From assembly GCF_949628265.1 (NCBI RefSeq), contig NC_088786.1, forward strand, positions 40,135,681 to 40,199,680: a stretch of 64,000 nt of DNA, read 5' to 3'. Of the stretch, positions 54,211-64,000 are shown piece by piece. This DNA is from Cloeon dipterum. Taxonomy: Eukaryota; Arthropoda; Insecta; Ephemeroptera; Baetidae. A program made the translations under genes and the position numbers. Every line of letters starts with the position of its first letter. Position 1 is the stretch's first letter. The notes under the pieces are model-generated. The model had not been told where the DNA came from, searched no databases, and worked only from the letters and a program-made list of their open reading frames with translations.

Positions 54211-55149
54211 TTCATACAAGGGACGGAAATTTCCAAGTCAAGCGCAACACTCGAGGGAAGGAATCCAACTGAAGGGCTGAGAGGGGAACTACCGAAAGGA
54301 GAACAATTCATGGCTTTTCAAACTCTCGAACAATTTTTCCTCATTTCAAATATATCTCAGCACAAAATGTGAGAAACCAGACAAAAGAAAATTTATAGAT
54401 TTTGTATTCCAATATTCTTCTGACCTGCGTTTTTAATTCTGTATTCCTGCTGGACCCCTTCTCATTATTAATTTTTAATTAACTTTGATATTTTACACTG
54501 AAATTCAAACATTCATTTCGCTAAATTATATTATAATGTGTTTACAAAATTAAAATGCTGGAAATAAATGTTTTCAGAAGCAAATTATTTAATTACAAAT
54601 AAATATATCTACAAATTAATAAGCTTGAATTGAGATATTTATTCTGCTTATAAATTAATATATTTCCGATTTTAGAATTTTTTTAGAATTGAAATGGAAA
54701 ATCGGGAGACACGCAAAGACCGTCTTTAACGAAGTTTCTGAGCACACCAATTGATTTTGGAGAGTCGAATTAGCTAAGGTATTATTTCGATAAAATTCTA
54801 AAAAAGATACAAAAATAAGAAAGTTATTACATTCTTCAAATTGTAATTGAATTATAATTCTAAATCTGATCTGCACCCAAGCTCAGTGCATCCTCTTGAA
54901 TTAGAAAGCTTTTCTTCGATTTGCCTTGATTGTTAGATTGCATTTGGGAATAAATAAAATAAAATAAATATTTCGAAAGATATTTTCGCTTGCATTTTTT
55001 ATATTTGTACATGAAAATAATTCTTCTTAATCGTCAAAAATGGTTTCTACCATTGTTGCTACAGCTAAGTATAGCATGGCATTTTTCTTATTCAGCAATT
55101 TACAGAAAAAAACTAAACGCTAATGTTATTACTACAGTCGAGTGCGATT
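54211..55149. other. Intergenic; fold-back fragment and C4 downstream region
   Basis: AAAGACCGTCTTTAACGAAG at about 54715 is one arm end of the fold-back seen at 15737-16065. From about 54830 to 55149 the sequence matches 28430-28760 and then the C-family 3' UTR. No gene. Confidence 0.5.
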
Positions 55150-55950
55150 CTAGCTAACCAAAATTGAAATGAACATATTAAAATCTATATTTGATAAAAC
55201 ATGTACACACGTGTCTCTAGAGATTGACCTAAAAACTAAATTTTCTTCATTTAATTTCCAAATACTATCTTGGAATAAAGTTGAATTGTGGGTTATTATA
55301 AAGTCATCACTCTGCCACTCCAGGACATGTTCATTCAAATTACCCTCATAATCTGTCGAGTAAGAACAATGTTGGCAGCGGAATTTCTTCCAAACTTGAT
55401 GGACCATCTGCTCGTGTTGGCTTCTCTTTTGATCTGAGGCGAAATAGATCTTGCAACCAGAGGCGGTGCACCTTTTCAACTTCCGACTGTACTTGTGCTT
55501 CGAGTGACCGATAATATCGCCAAAGCGCTTGTTGCATTCGCCGCATTCACCACCTTTGTCTTTTATTCTGATTTTTTTAGAGTCCATTTCAGTCACAGAG
55601 GATGAACTCTGTACTTTTTTGCCTTCGTTTCTTTTCTTGTTTTGCTTCAAATTCCGACCTTTTTTTCCCTCGGATGAAGGTCCTGGAAGAGGATTTTTCT
55701 CAGCAGAAGTTTTTACAAATTCAGAGCTTTGCTTGGATCCAGATTCCTGGACATTTTCACGCGGAGCAACTACATTTTGTTCACGCTCTTTTTGCCCCAA
55801 TCCAAATGTTTCTTCGTCTTCAGACGAGCTGATTAAAAAAAAACAAACAAAATTAATTCCGTTTCAGATGAAGCATTTAATTATGTACCTGCTTTTTTCC
55901 GGTGAATTTTGAATAATTGCTCTCCTCGGCTTCGCTTTTACGCGTACCAT
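55150..55950 (-). CDS. C4: zinc-finger gene truncated by an internal deletion
   Basis: Exon 1 55950-55889 (62 nt, M-V-R-V-K-A-K-P-R-R-A) and exon 2 from 55828 have the C layout: S-S-E-D-E-E-T-F-G, N-P-L-P-G-P-S-S and a Lys-rich linker. Fingers 1 and 2 are complete and finger 3 reads C-Q-H-C-S-Y-S-T-D-Y-E-G-N-L-N-E-H. There the sequence jumps to what is normally the last codons of finger 5 (H-V-L-E-W-Q-S), missing roughly 170 bp. The reading frame then runs through the former 3' UTR for about 50 codons, giving a novel tail ending I-S-I-L-V-S. Finger 1 also differs (R-F-G-D-I-I-G-H-S-K-H-K). It may still make a two-finger protein; a decaying gene is as likely. Confidence 0.7.
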
Positions 55951-56860
55951 TACGCAGCAGGATTGAAAAATTTGCAGGATCCACAACTCAAGCGGTCCCC
56001 AGATGAGAAAGGAGACGAACTGATAAAAGGAGTTGAGTGCCTGGAACGAGAATTATTCCTGGCATTTCTCAGAGTCTTTTCATTTCAAGATATTTTGTAC
56101 GAAAACTCGTCCTTAAAGACATTCTTCGCACGCTAAACTCGAATCAGACAAAAGCGGTCGATATATTCGAAAAATCTTCTGCCTTTTCCAAATATTTGAA
56201 ATTTCTATTATTATTGAACATTATTATATTTTTGTTAAGAAGTTCAGCAAGTAAAGTTTCCCTTAAATATTCAAACTGTAGTGCCAGATCGTGATTTTTC
56301 AATAAGAAATTTCGAAATTGTTACTATCGCTGTTTCAATCTATAGAATTTAATAACTAATTTGGGACATATTATAATGAGCTAACACTTTCGGTTCCTGT
56401 AAAATATTTTATTTTTTATTTCTTACTTAATCCTTTTTTTAATTAAATGCTAATTCAATAAATATTGTTACAGTTTTTTCTTTACTACGATGCGTTGATA
56501 AAATTTTGGTGCATTTTTATCCTGGCATTTTTAATTACAAATTTAATTTTATTAAACTCAACTTACACGTAATTGATACAAATTTGTTATTGATCCTCGT
56601 ATTTTTACCCGTATTTATATACCTTTAAAATATATCTCTGAAAATTTTTCCAGTGGCAGCCTGATAAGATTATAATAAGCGATAATAAGTGTTTTCATAC
56701 ATATTGCTCTACCAGATTTTTCAACAAATTAAATAGAAAATATCGTGAATATTTAGCATTCCAGACACGAATATATTCCTTTTCTTCAATCGGACTCTTT
56801 CTCCGTCTCTTGATTGTTCAAGTTTATATTAAGTTTCGAGATTGCAGTCTTTCTGCTGAA
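55951..56860. other. C4 5' flank and intergenic
   Basis: The first 220 bp resemble the C-family flank (GGATCCACAACTCAAGCGGT, GACGAACTGATAAAAGGAG). The remainder to about 56740 is AT-rich with nothing recognisable. From about 56750 it matches the gene B upstream region. Confidence 0.5.
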
Positions 56861-57118
56861 ATGTCTCACGAAAAAGAAACGTCTGGCTAAGCGTTTTCTC
56901 CAGTTCCACTATAGGAAACAAAATTATACTATTAAATTTGAAATTTCGTAATTTTCTATTCGAATGTAGCCCTAAAGCCGTAGAAGTAGGATTTGGGATT
57001 TGGGCAAGAAGGGCGAGATCAAAATGAAGTTCTCTGGCAGGTCACATTATGGAATTTCTTGAATTTGAGCACGGTCTCATAATTCCATGCGCGGATAAAG
57101 ATTTGACAAAAAGTGAAC
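56861..57118 (+). pseudogene. B': gene B exons 1-2, broken
   Basis: ATGTCTCACGAAAAAGAAAC matches the B start (M-S-x-E-K-E-T-x-G), but TAA follows at codon 10. About 56968-57118, after TGTAG, matches B exon 2 (M-E-F-L-E-F-E-H-G against I-E-F-L-E-Y-E-Q-G, then I-P-C-A). At 57118 the sequence switches in mid-exon to the exonuclease exon 3, so a deletion or recombination has fused the two genes. Confidence 0.75.
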
Positions 57119-57297
57119 GTTGCGGTGGCTGTCGGAAAATGTAATGAGACGGAAAATCCGAAATCACGGTAATGAAAAAGTTGGCACGTTTGTAATTATA
57201 TTAATTTTCCACTATGCAGGAAGTGGCCACGGACACGACAGCGCAGAGGACGCGAAGGCGTGCATGGACCTGATGCGTTTTAAAGTAGGACCTTTTT
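57119..57297 (+). pseudogene. Exonuclease tail, truncated copy 2
   Basis: It begins inside exon 3 (L-R-W-L, then a changed S-E-N-V-M-R-R-K for A-D-Y-V-M-G-R-K), keeps the donor GTAATG and acceptor, and has all of exon 4 (G-S-G-H-G-H-D-S-A-E-D-A, ending V-G-P-F). The shortest of the three tails. Confidence 0.85.
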
Positions 57298-58533
57298 GAA
57301 CTGCCGCTGCTAGACAACATATTAACTTCCATTAAGGACTATTTTAAAATTTTATTTTTCTACATCGACTAAGAAAAAATGCAACAATGTATTTCTGTAC
57401 AACAAAATAAAATATGGCTGGTTAAATTAATTCATTATAATGAGTGGACGCTTCACGGCTTTTTAGAAAAATAATTAATGACGTCATTTGCATGCTCGCT
57501 GACTGGGCTGATCATCTGTGCCAATTGTGCGATTTAATTCACATTTAGCAAACAAAATAAATGGCGGTCCGTGGAATATCCTCAGATTTTTTCGGATTAT
57601 TCCCCTGCTTGTAAATGTAATTTTGGCTCTAAATTTATAAAAACCAAGTGTGATACGTAAATACCAATAAAAGGGAGAAGGTTGAGCAAGCAAAACAACA
57701 ATCAGCTTGAAGGGAAAGCGTTTGAAGGTAGAAGACACGCGTAATTTGTAAAACGGGAATTTGTATCTAGAAAAAAGGGGCTTTGCAAGAAAAAAACTTC
57801 ATTTGTAATATATTTAAGCAGGAATTTGGGTGTGCGGCTCTAGATTTTTACTATAGATTTTAGAATTAAAAAAAAATCGTATTTTTCGTCAGGAGAAGTT
57901 TAAAATTTTAGGAAAAAGACGACCCTTCAATTCCGCGTCTCTACCATGACTTTCAAATTTTTGTTAATCGGATAAGTTATGCACAGTTCAAGCTTTAGAG
58001 TTAAAGCAATATTACTTCTCAATTAGATCAACAAATAACAAAAATACATTCCTTAAATTCAGATTGAAAGTTTTTATTCTAAAACTAATCTTCACAAAAG
58101 CTCTTGCGTTGGCTGACAATTACGAAGTGTTTTGATTCTATTAATATAATAAATTCTTCCAATAGATTTTTTCCAAATGTGTGTGATTTGTGTTGTTTGC
58201 TTATTTACAAATTCCTACAAGAACTTATCTATTATCATTATAATCGTACAAATTGATTTGAACATTTTTTTTCTACGGTTTTCTTCTGTTTTGATTTCTC
58301 TAATCAGCAATTTACGAACTGAAAATAAAAGCTACACTACACGCTAATGTTATAAGTACAGTCGAGTGCGATTCCAGCTAACGAAAATGAAATGAACATA
58401 TTGAAATGCAAAATTTGTCAATACAAAGAAAAAGAACACGTATCTCTGGAGATTGACCTAAAAAACTAAAATTTCTTCATTGACTTTCCAAATATCTCTG
58501 AATAAAGTTGAATTGTGGGTCTTTATGAACGCA
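57298..58533 (-). repeat. Spacer block copy 4 and C3 downstream region
   Basis: 57420-57960 is the spacer block; 57960-58130 the TTCAAGCTTTAGAGTTAAAG segment; 58300-58533 the A/C 3' UTR. Same order as after A1, A2 and A4, though the gene here is family C. No gene. Confidence 0.65.
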
Positions 58534-59381
58534 TCACTCTGCCGCTCCACGACATTTTCCATAAAAGTTGTGCTGTCTAAGTGAACCAATGGTCATTTCT
58601 TTACCGCATTTGGGACATTTTTCCCTTTTGTGGTGGTCGTTGACATGCTTTTTCATATCTGCCTCAAAAGCAAACATGCTGCTACATTTCAGATCTTCAC
58701 ATTTGACAGTCTTCTTCGTATGTATCCGTAGAACATGTATTTTCAAATCATTCTTTTGACCTGTCGAGTGCGAACATTGTCCGCAGCGGAATTTCTTCAA
58801 AAGATGTGGGTCGTTTGTCTCGTGATCTTTTCTCCTTTGATCTGAGCCGAAATGGATCTTGCAACCAGGTGCAGTGCACTTTTGCCGCTGTAGTTCTTTG
58901 TGATTCTCATTAAAGTGATAGTAAATATTACCATGAGAGTCCCTCTCGGGGCATTCGCCGCAAATACCACTCGCGGAACTCCTATATTTGATTATGTCCG
59001 AGTCCGACTCTGTAGAAGTAGATTTTTTCTTTTGTTTGGCTCCGTTGGTTTCCTCGGCGCGGTCGTTGCTCCTCTTCAAATTCCGACCTTTGCTTCCCTC
59101 TGATGAGGGTCCTGGAATAGGATTTTTCTCAGCAGAAGTTTGTACTAATTCAGAGCTCTGCTGGGATCCAGATTCCTCGGCAGTTTCCTGCGGAGTAACT
59201 TCATTGTGTTCACGCTCTCCTTGCCCCAATCCAACTGTTTCTTCATCTTCAGACGAGCTGATTAAATAAAACAATTCAAATTAATTCCGTTTCTGATAAA
59301 AGTTATATAAATTCTGTACCTGCTGTTTTCCGGTGAATTTTGAATAATTCTTCGTTTCGGCTGCCCTTTAACGCGTGGCAT
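58534..59381 (-). CDS. C3: intact C2H2 zinc-finger protein
   Basis: Exon 1 59381-59320 (62 nt) and exon 2 59257-58534 give 261 residues. N-terminus M-P-R-V-K-G-Q-P-K-R, then S-S-E-D-E-E-T-V-G, E-K-N-P-I-P-G-P-S-S, a Lys-rich linker and five fingers with complete ligands (last C-P-K-C..H..C, ending G-K-C-R-G-A-A-E). The D-S-D-I-I-K-Y-R-S-S-A-S segment before finger 1 is nearer to family A (A1 D-S-D-K-I-K-Y-K-S-S-A-S) than to C2. Finger 3 positions -1, 2, 3 and 6 are Q, N, D and I. A nuclear regulator is likely; the target is unknown. Confidence 0.9.
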
Positions 59382-60644
59382 GACAGCGGCAGTGAAAATT
59401 TGAAGGATCCACAACTCAAGCGATCCAGACGAGTAAAGGAGAAGAACTGATAAAAGGAGAAGAGTGGCAGCAACGAGAATAATTCTTGGTATTTTCCATC
59501 AAGATCTGTTCATTTCAAGATTTTATTTACACAAATTCGTCAATTCTGACATTCTCCTCACGCTGAATTCCAATCAGACAAAAGCAGTTGATATTCGAAC
59601 AATCTTCTCCTTTTCTTAAATGACGATGAATTTCACGGCGAGTCTAATAATCTCTGGTTTTTTGGAGTAGAACTAATTGGAGCTGAGATGTTAACTTTTT
59701 TAAATGCAAAATGCGATTTGTGACACAGCTCACTTTTTTCGGGGCCATATTGGCCGCAGTTAGCGCCGATTCTGTTGATGCCATCGGCGAGGCACACGTT
59801 CAACTGTATGTGATTTTCCAAAACTTTTCAAATTTTTTGGACTCACATTTTTTAAAAATCAAAATTTTCAATTACTTTTGCCTTTCACATCTCCAATTCT
59901 CCAGTCTAGGACAAAAACTCGAAAAAATTGGCTCCGCACGATTGACGCGAAATTTATCTGGGATCATTTTAAGTCAAAACACGATTTACTTTCGTGACTC
60001 TAATTTGCATGTGCTTAATAAATAGTTTTTATTAAAGGAGAATCCGCAGATTAGATATCAGAGATCTTCAGAGGAATTTAATTTTCCTGGAAATAATTAA
60101 TGTCGTTCTAAATTTATTATAGTTTTTTATGTGAATAGTTGGTCCTATTAATTATCTTAGACACGTTTCCATCGAGAAAATCGTGTAAACTAGTTCCCTT
60201 CATTTTTAATTGCGACCCTGAGTACCTGAAATATCGAATTAATTATATTCCCGCATCTGAAATCGATTTTATTTGCTTCAGTTGGTCCAATCAATTATCT
60301 TAGACACGTTTCCGTCGAGAAAATCGTGTAAACTAGTTCCCTTGATTTTTAATTGCGACCCAGAGTACCAGTAATGTACAAAATAAAATGGATAAATCAG
60401 ACAGCGCTGATGTAAAACCTACAATCAAGTGAAATTCTGTCCATTCACAAATTAAAAGGGATTTATCCAATAATATTTAGAAGTATGAAGATCACGAACG
60501 CGTGCGCGTGTTTTGAGTTTGAACTTTTTTTAATTTACTGGAAATTTGAAATTTTTCCACATTTGTTTTTGAAAAATCATTAATAATGAGTTAGCAGCAG
60601 AAAACTGCGCACGCGTTTCACCAATTAAGTCATCATTCTGTTAC
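59382..60644. other. C3 5' flank, shared block and tandem repeat
   Basis: 59382-59560 is the C flank and 59600-59900 matches 29900-30170. At 60137-60270 and 60279-60385 there is a tandem duplication (AGTTGGTCC.ATTAATTATC, TTAGACACGTTTCC.TCGAGA, CGTGTAAACTAGTTCCC). The second unit continues into 60400-60640, matching 33960-34204. No gene. Confidence 0.55.
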
Positions 60645-61206
60645 CGTTCCAGGACATGTTCCATTCTGGTTGTGATAATTCATTTCTTTTCCGCGAGTAG
60701 GACATTTTTCCATTTTGTGATACAAAACATGACATGAACTTTTAAAATATCCTCGCAGAAGCAAACATCTCGTCACAATTCTTCTGAGCGATTTTTATTT
60801 TTTTTCTCCAAATATGTATCTGGCGAACATGTCTTCTCAATTGATACTCTTTATCTGGCGAGTGAAAACAATGTCGGCAGCGGAATTTCTTCCAAACATG
60901 TTGCTCCCTCTGAATGTTCGTGCTTCTCTTTTGATCTGAAGTGAAATACATCTGGCAACCAGTGGCGGTGCACTTTTTCAACTCTCCATTTTGCGTAATT
61001 CTGTTGTGTCTGACAATGTCTGGATAGAAATCGTCGCTCTCGCATTCGCCGCATTTACCACGGGTTGTTCTTCCTTTGCTTTTTTAAGAGTCGCAGAATC
61101 ACTCAAAGTGGATATTTTGTTTGGCTTCCTAGTGACCTACTTTGCGTGGTCGTTGTTTCTAGCGGATGAAGGTCCTGGAATAGGATTTTTCTCTCCGCAC
61201 GCCTGA
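60645..61206 (-). pseudogene. P2: decayed C2H2 zinc-finger gene, twin of P1
   Basis: Same layout as P1: linker N-P-I-P-G-P-S-S-A..H-A-K then TAG, a finger 1 in another frame, finger 2 (C-T-A-T-G-C-Q-M-Y-F), finger 3 (C-R-H-C-F-H-S-P-D-K), finger 4 piece A-Q-K-N-C-D-E-M-F-A-S. The shared TAG and the shared finger-4 break show that P1 and P2 were copied after inactivation. Confidence 0.75.
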
Positions 61207-61790
61207 AATCAAATCAGACAAAAGTAGTTGATATTCGAACAATCTTCTACCTTTTCTAAATATTTTAAATTTCTAATATTTTGCAATTTAATGCGAATTT
61301 TTTTCACGGCGGTGGTAGCAAAAGTTAGAGATTCTCCAAATACTCAAGGAAGTATTAGATCAATTTTTTCCAATAAAAAGAATTGATATTTTATTCTTTC
61401 AATTAATTTACTGAAAACTTACACTTTTTGCTTTTGTAAAAATATTTATTTATTAGTTCAATGTTCAAGTTTGGTGAATAAACATTTTTTCTATCGGCGG
61501 GAGCACTTGTCTTGCTTTCCACTAAATAACCGCGTGGACCAAATAGCCCTTCAGTTAATTGAGTTATTTTTCCCGTTGACTGTAAAAAAATTGTTTAAAT
61601 CACATTTCCCGCTGTGAGAAAGCGTCTATAAAAACGATCTATTTAAGCGGTGGACGATCGCTGACGTTCAGATTAGTTGGCGGTGTGGTTTATGACAACC
61701 AGAACGTCCGCGTAGTCCTCCGCCACGCAAAATAGATCAGGATATTTCTAAACATAATTATTCTGTTTCTATTTAACTCAACTAACTTTC
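61207..61790. repeat. Duplicated block between P2 and the exonuclease tail
   Basis: Counterpart of 34791-35367, ending in exonuclease intron 2 sequence (ACAACCAGAACGTCCGCGTA). No gene. Confidence 0.6.
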
Positions 61791-62044
61791 AGCTTATTCA
61801 CCACGACCAGTTAGTTGACACCGCCATCGTGTTTCCGCACAAAAACAAGAACAGCAGGCACTCGTTGCGGTGGCTGGCTGATTATGTAATGGGCCGGAAA
61901 ATCCAAAATCACGGAAATGACAAAGTTAAAACGTTATTAATTATATTAATTTTCCAATTTGCAGGAAGTGGCCACGGACACGACAGCGCAGAGGACGTGA
62001 AGGCGTGCATGGACCTGATGCGTTTTAAAGTAGGACCATTTTGA
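61791..62044 (+). pseudogene. Exonuclease tail, truncated copy 3
   Basis: Exon 3-like sequence starts L-I-H-H-D-Q-L-V-D-T, one Ile more than the full gene (L-H-H-D-Q). REXO1 relatives usually have L-I-H here, so this copy may keep the older form. The donor is changed from GTAATG to GAAATG, yet the intron is a multiple of three and open, so exons 3 and 4 read through as one frame ending V-G-P-F. Exons 1-2 are absent. Confidence 0.8.
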
Positions 62045-63266
62045 ACTGCTGCTGCTGCTAGACAACGTATTAACTTCCATTCAGGATAATTTTAAAATTT
62101 TACAAATATCTACATCGACTAGGCAAAAATGCAATAATGTATTTTTGTACAACTAAATAAAATATGGCTGGTTAAATTAATTCATTATAATGACGCTCAC
62201 GGCGTTTCAGAAAAATAATTAATGACGTCATTTTCATGCTCGCTGACTGGGCTGATCATCTGTGCCAATTGTGCGATTTATTTCACATTTGGCTCCAAAA
62301 ATAAAGGGCGGTCCATGGGAAATCTTCGTATTTTCCTGCATGTAAATGTAATTTTGGCTCTGAAATTTATAAAAACCATGAAAAGACACGTAAATACCAA
62401 TAAAAAGGGAGAAGGTTGAGCAAGCAAAACGACAATCAGCTTGAAGGGAAAGCGTTTGAAGGTAGAAGACACACGTAATTTTTAAAATGGGAATTTGTAT
62501 CTGGAGAAAAAAGGGCTTTGCAAGAAAAAAACTTCATTTGTAATATATTGAAGTAGAAATTTGGGTGTGCGGCTCTAAATAGATTTTAGAATTTAAAAAA
62601 ATCGTTTTTTTTTTCGTTAGAAAGAATTTTAAAATTTTAGGAAAAAGACGACCCTTCAATTCCGCGTCTCTACCATGACTTTCTAATTTTTGTTAATCAG
62701 ATAAATGATGCACAGTTCAAGCTTTAGGGTTGCAGCAATATTACTTCTCAATTAGATAAACAAATTATAAAAATACATTCCTGAAATTCAGATTGAAAGT
62801 TTTTATTTTAAAACTAATCTTCACAAAAGCACTTGCGTTGGCTGACAATTCGGAAGTGTTTTGATTCTATTAATAAAATAAATTCTTGCAATTGACTTTT
62901 CCAAATGTGTATGATTTGTGTTGTCTGCTTATTTACAAATTGCTACATGAACTTATCTATAACTTTCCTTAATCTTAAAAAATGGTTTTGAACAATTTTA
63001 TCTACGGTTTTCTTCTGTTTTGATTTTTCTACTCAGCAATTTACGAACTAAAATTAAAAGCTACACTACCCGCTAATGTGATTGCTACAGTCGAGTGCGA
63101 TTCCAGCTAACCAAAATTGAAATAAAAACATTGAAATCTATATTTGTCCATACAAAAAACATGTACACACGTGTCTCTATTGAGATTGACCTAAAAAACT
63201 AAAATTTCTTCATTTACTTTCCAAATATCTTGGAATAAAGTTGAATTGTGTGTCTTTATGAACGCA
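62045..63266 (-). repeat. Spacer block copy 5 and A4 downstream region
   Basis: 62170-62700 is the spacer block (no LINE insert, so it is the empty site for 35753-36043); 62690-62900 the TTCAAGCTTTAGGGTTGCAG segment; 63040-63266 the A/C 3' UTR with ACACGTGTCTCTATTGAGAT. No gene. Confidence 0.65.
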
Positions 63267-63973
63267 TCACTCTGCCATTCCAGGACATCTTCCATAAAGG
63301 TTGTGCTTTCTAAGTGAACCAACGGTCTTTTCTTGTCCGCATTTGGGACATTTTTCTATTTTGTGGTATTCGTTGACATCATGAATTTTCATAAGTGCCT
63401 CTGAAGCAAACATGCTGCCACATTTCAGCTCTTCACATTTGACAGTCTTCTTCGTATGTCTCCGTAGAACATGTGAATTCAAATGTACCTCGTTTTCTGT
63501 CGAGTAAGAACAATGTTTGCAGCGGAATTTCTTCGAAATATGTGGGTCGTTTTTCTCGTGATCTCTTCTCTTTTGGTCTGAGCCGAAATGGATCTTGCAA
63601 CCAGATGCAGTGCACTTTTTCTGTGTTAGTTCTTTGTGCTTCCTAGCAAAGTGATTGTAAATATTGTCATGATATTCCCTCTTGGGGCATTCGCCGCAAT
63701 CACCACTCCTGTTTTGTTTTAATTTTTTGTCTGAGTCTGACTTTATAGAAGTAGATTTTTTCTTTGTTTTGGCTCCTTGGGTTTCCTTATTTGCGCGGTC
63801 GTTTTTTCTCTTCAAATTCCGAACTTTGTTTGTCTCTGATGAAGGTCCTGGAAGAGGATTTTTCTCAGCATCAGACATCCCGGGTTCCAAGCTCTGCTGT
63901 GGTCCAGATGCCTGGACAGTTTCTACAAGAGGAACTTCAATTTGTTCACGCTCCTCAGGCACGACGTTTGAAA
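63267..63973 (-). CDS. A4: family A zinc-finger exon, gene runs off the window
   Basis: The last exon of a family A gene: acceptor AAAATAG before 63973, then F-K/S-N-V-V-P-E-E-R type start, N-P-L-P-G-P-S-S-E, a Lys-rich linker and five fingers with all ligands. Finger 4 has five residues between its His (H-D-V-N-E-Y-H) where relatives have four. Finger 3 positions -1, 2, 3 and 6 are N, V, H and S, close to A2. It ends G-R-C-P-G-M-A-E. The N-terminal exons should lie beyond 64000. Confidence 0.85.
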
Positions 63974-64000
63974 CTATTTTAATTAAACATAAATTATCTA

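Noticed and set aside
35368..62044. Exonuclease tails as intact small genes
   Set aside because: Each lacks the exons with the first three catalytic acidic residues, and one has a dead donor; they are truncated copies.
1..64000. CRISPR array, bacterial operon or prophage content
   Set aside because: The introns, splice sites, poly(A) signals and families are eukaryotic; repeats are dispersed or palindromic and not spaced direct repeats with spacers.

Overview
This is an AT-rich eukaryotic nuclear window with small introns (mostly about 50-400 bp), GT-AG splice sites, C2H2 zinc fingers, an ankyrin protein, a REXO1-like RNA exonuclease and many short inverted-repeat elements. It looks like a compact arthropod genome. 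An insect is likely, and a mayfly-like lineage is possible, but that guess rests on a weak impression of the lineage-specific families and not on a database match.

The window is dominated by a tangled, repeatedly duplicated cluster of C2H2 zinc-finger genes: 16 recognisable loci, both intact and decayed. All the finger-bearing subfamilies (A, B, C, D) carry a lysine-rich linker with an N-P-x-P-G-P-S-S type motif, followed by five fingers (the last a CCHC variant). Family A (A1 5285-8333 +, A2 40390-37099 -, A3 50018-47004 -, A4 63973-63267 - at the right edge) puts a Gln/Pro/Asn/Tyr-rich N-terminus, built from short phase-1 exons, in front of the finger exon. Families B (12982-11889), C (C1 29678-28874, C2 43619-42776, C3 59381-58534, C4 55950-55150) and D (54210-53434) instead use a 59-62 nt first exon. 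Family E (E1 45398, E2 51554) keeps one finger. Decayed copies are P1, P2, D' and B'. The specificity residues of finger 3 differ between almost all paralogues while the scaffold stays constant.

Layout. 1-5.3 kb: repeats, a fold-back element with a datable insertion site, and an ankyrin-repeat gene that sits inside a split palindromic element. 5.3-11 kb: A1, a spacer repeat, and the complete four-exon exonuclease gene. 11.9-17.1 kb: gene B and a divergent pair of paralogous single-pass membrane proteins (H1, H2). 17.9-25.8 kb: two intact paralogues (F, G) of an unrecognised five-exon family, with three copies of an upstream 5' exon/promoter block and palindromes rich in CACGTG and CCAAT. 26.9-34 kb: a hAT-like MITE with an 8-bp target duplication, frameshifted C1, a GC-rich patch and a large fold-back. 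34-64 kb: repeated blocks of zinc-finger gene, spacer and truncated exonuclease tail, plus a solo LTR, a truncated LINE and the E/D families.

The zinc-finger genes are probably nuclear DNA-binding regulators. Their clustering, turnover and one variable finger resemble fast-evolving regulator arrays in other animals; that parallel is inference. The exonuclease, ankyrin, membrane-protein and F/G genes have no evident pathway link to the fingers. They share the neighbourhood and, for the exonuclease, the duplication machinery.
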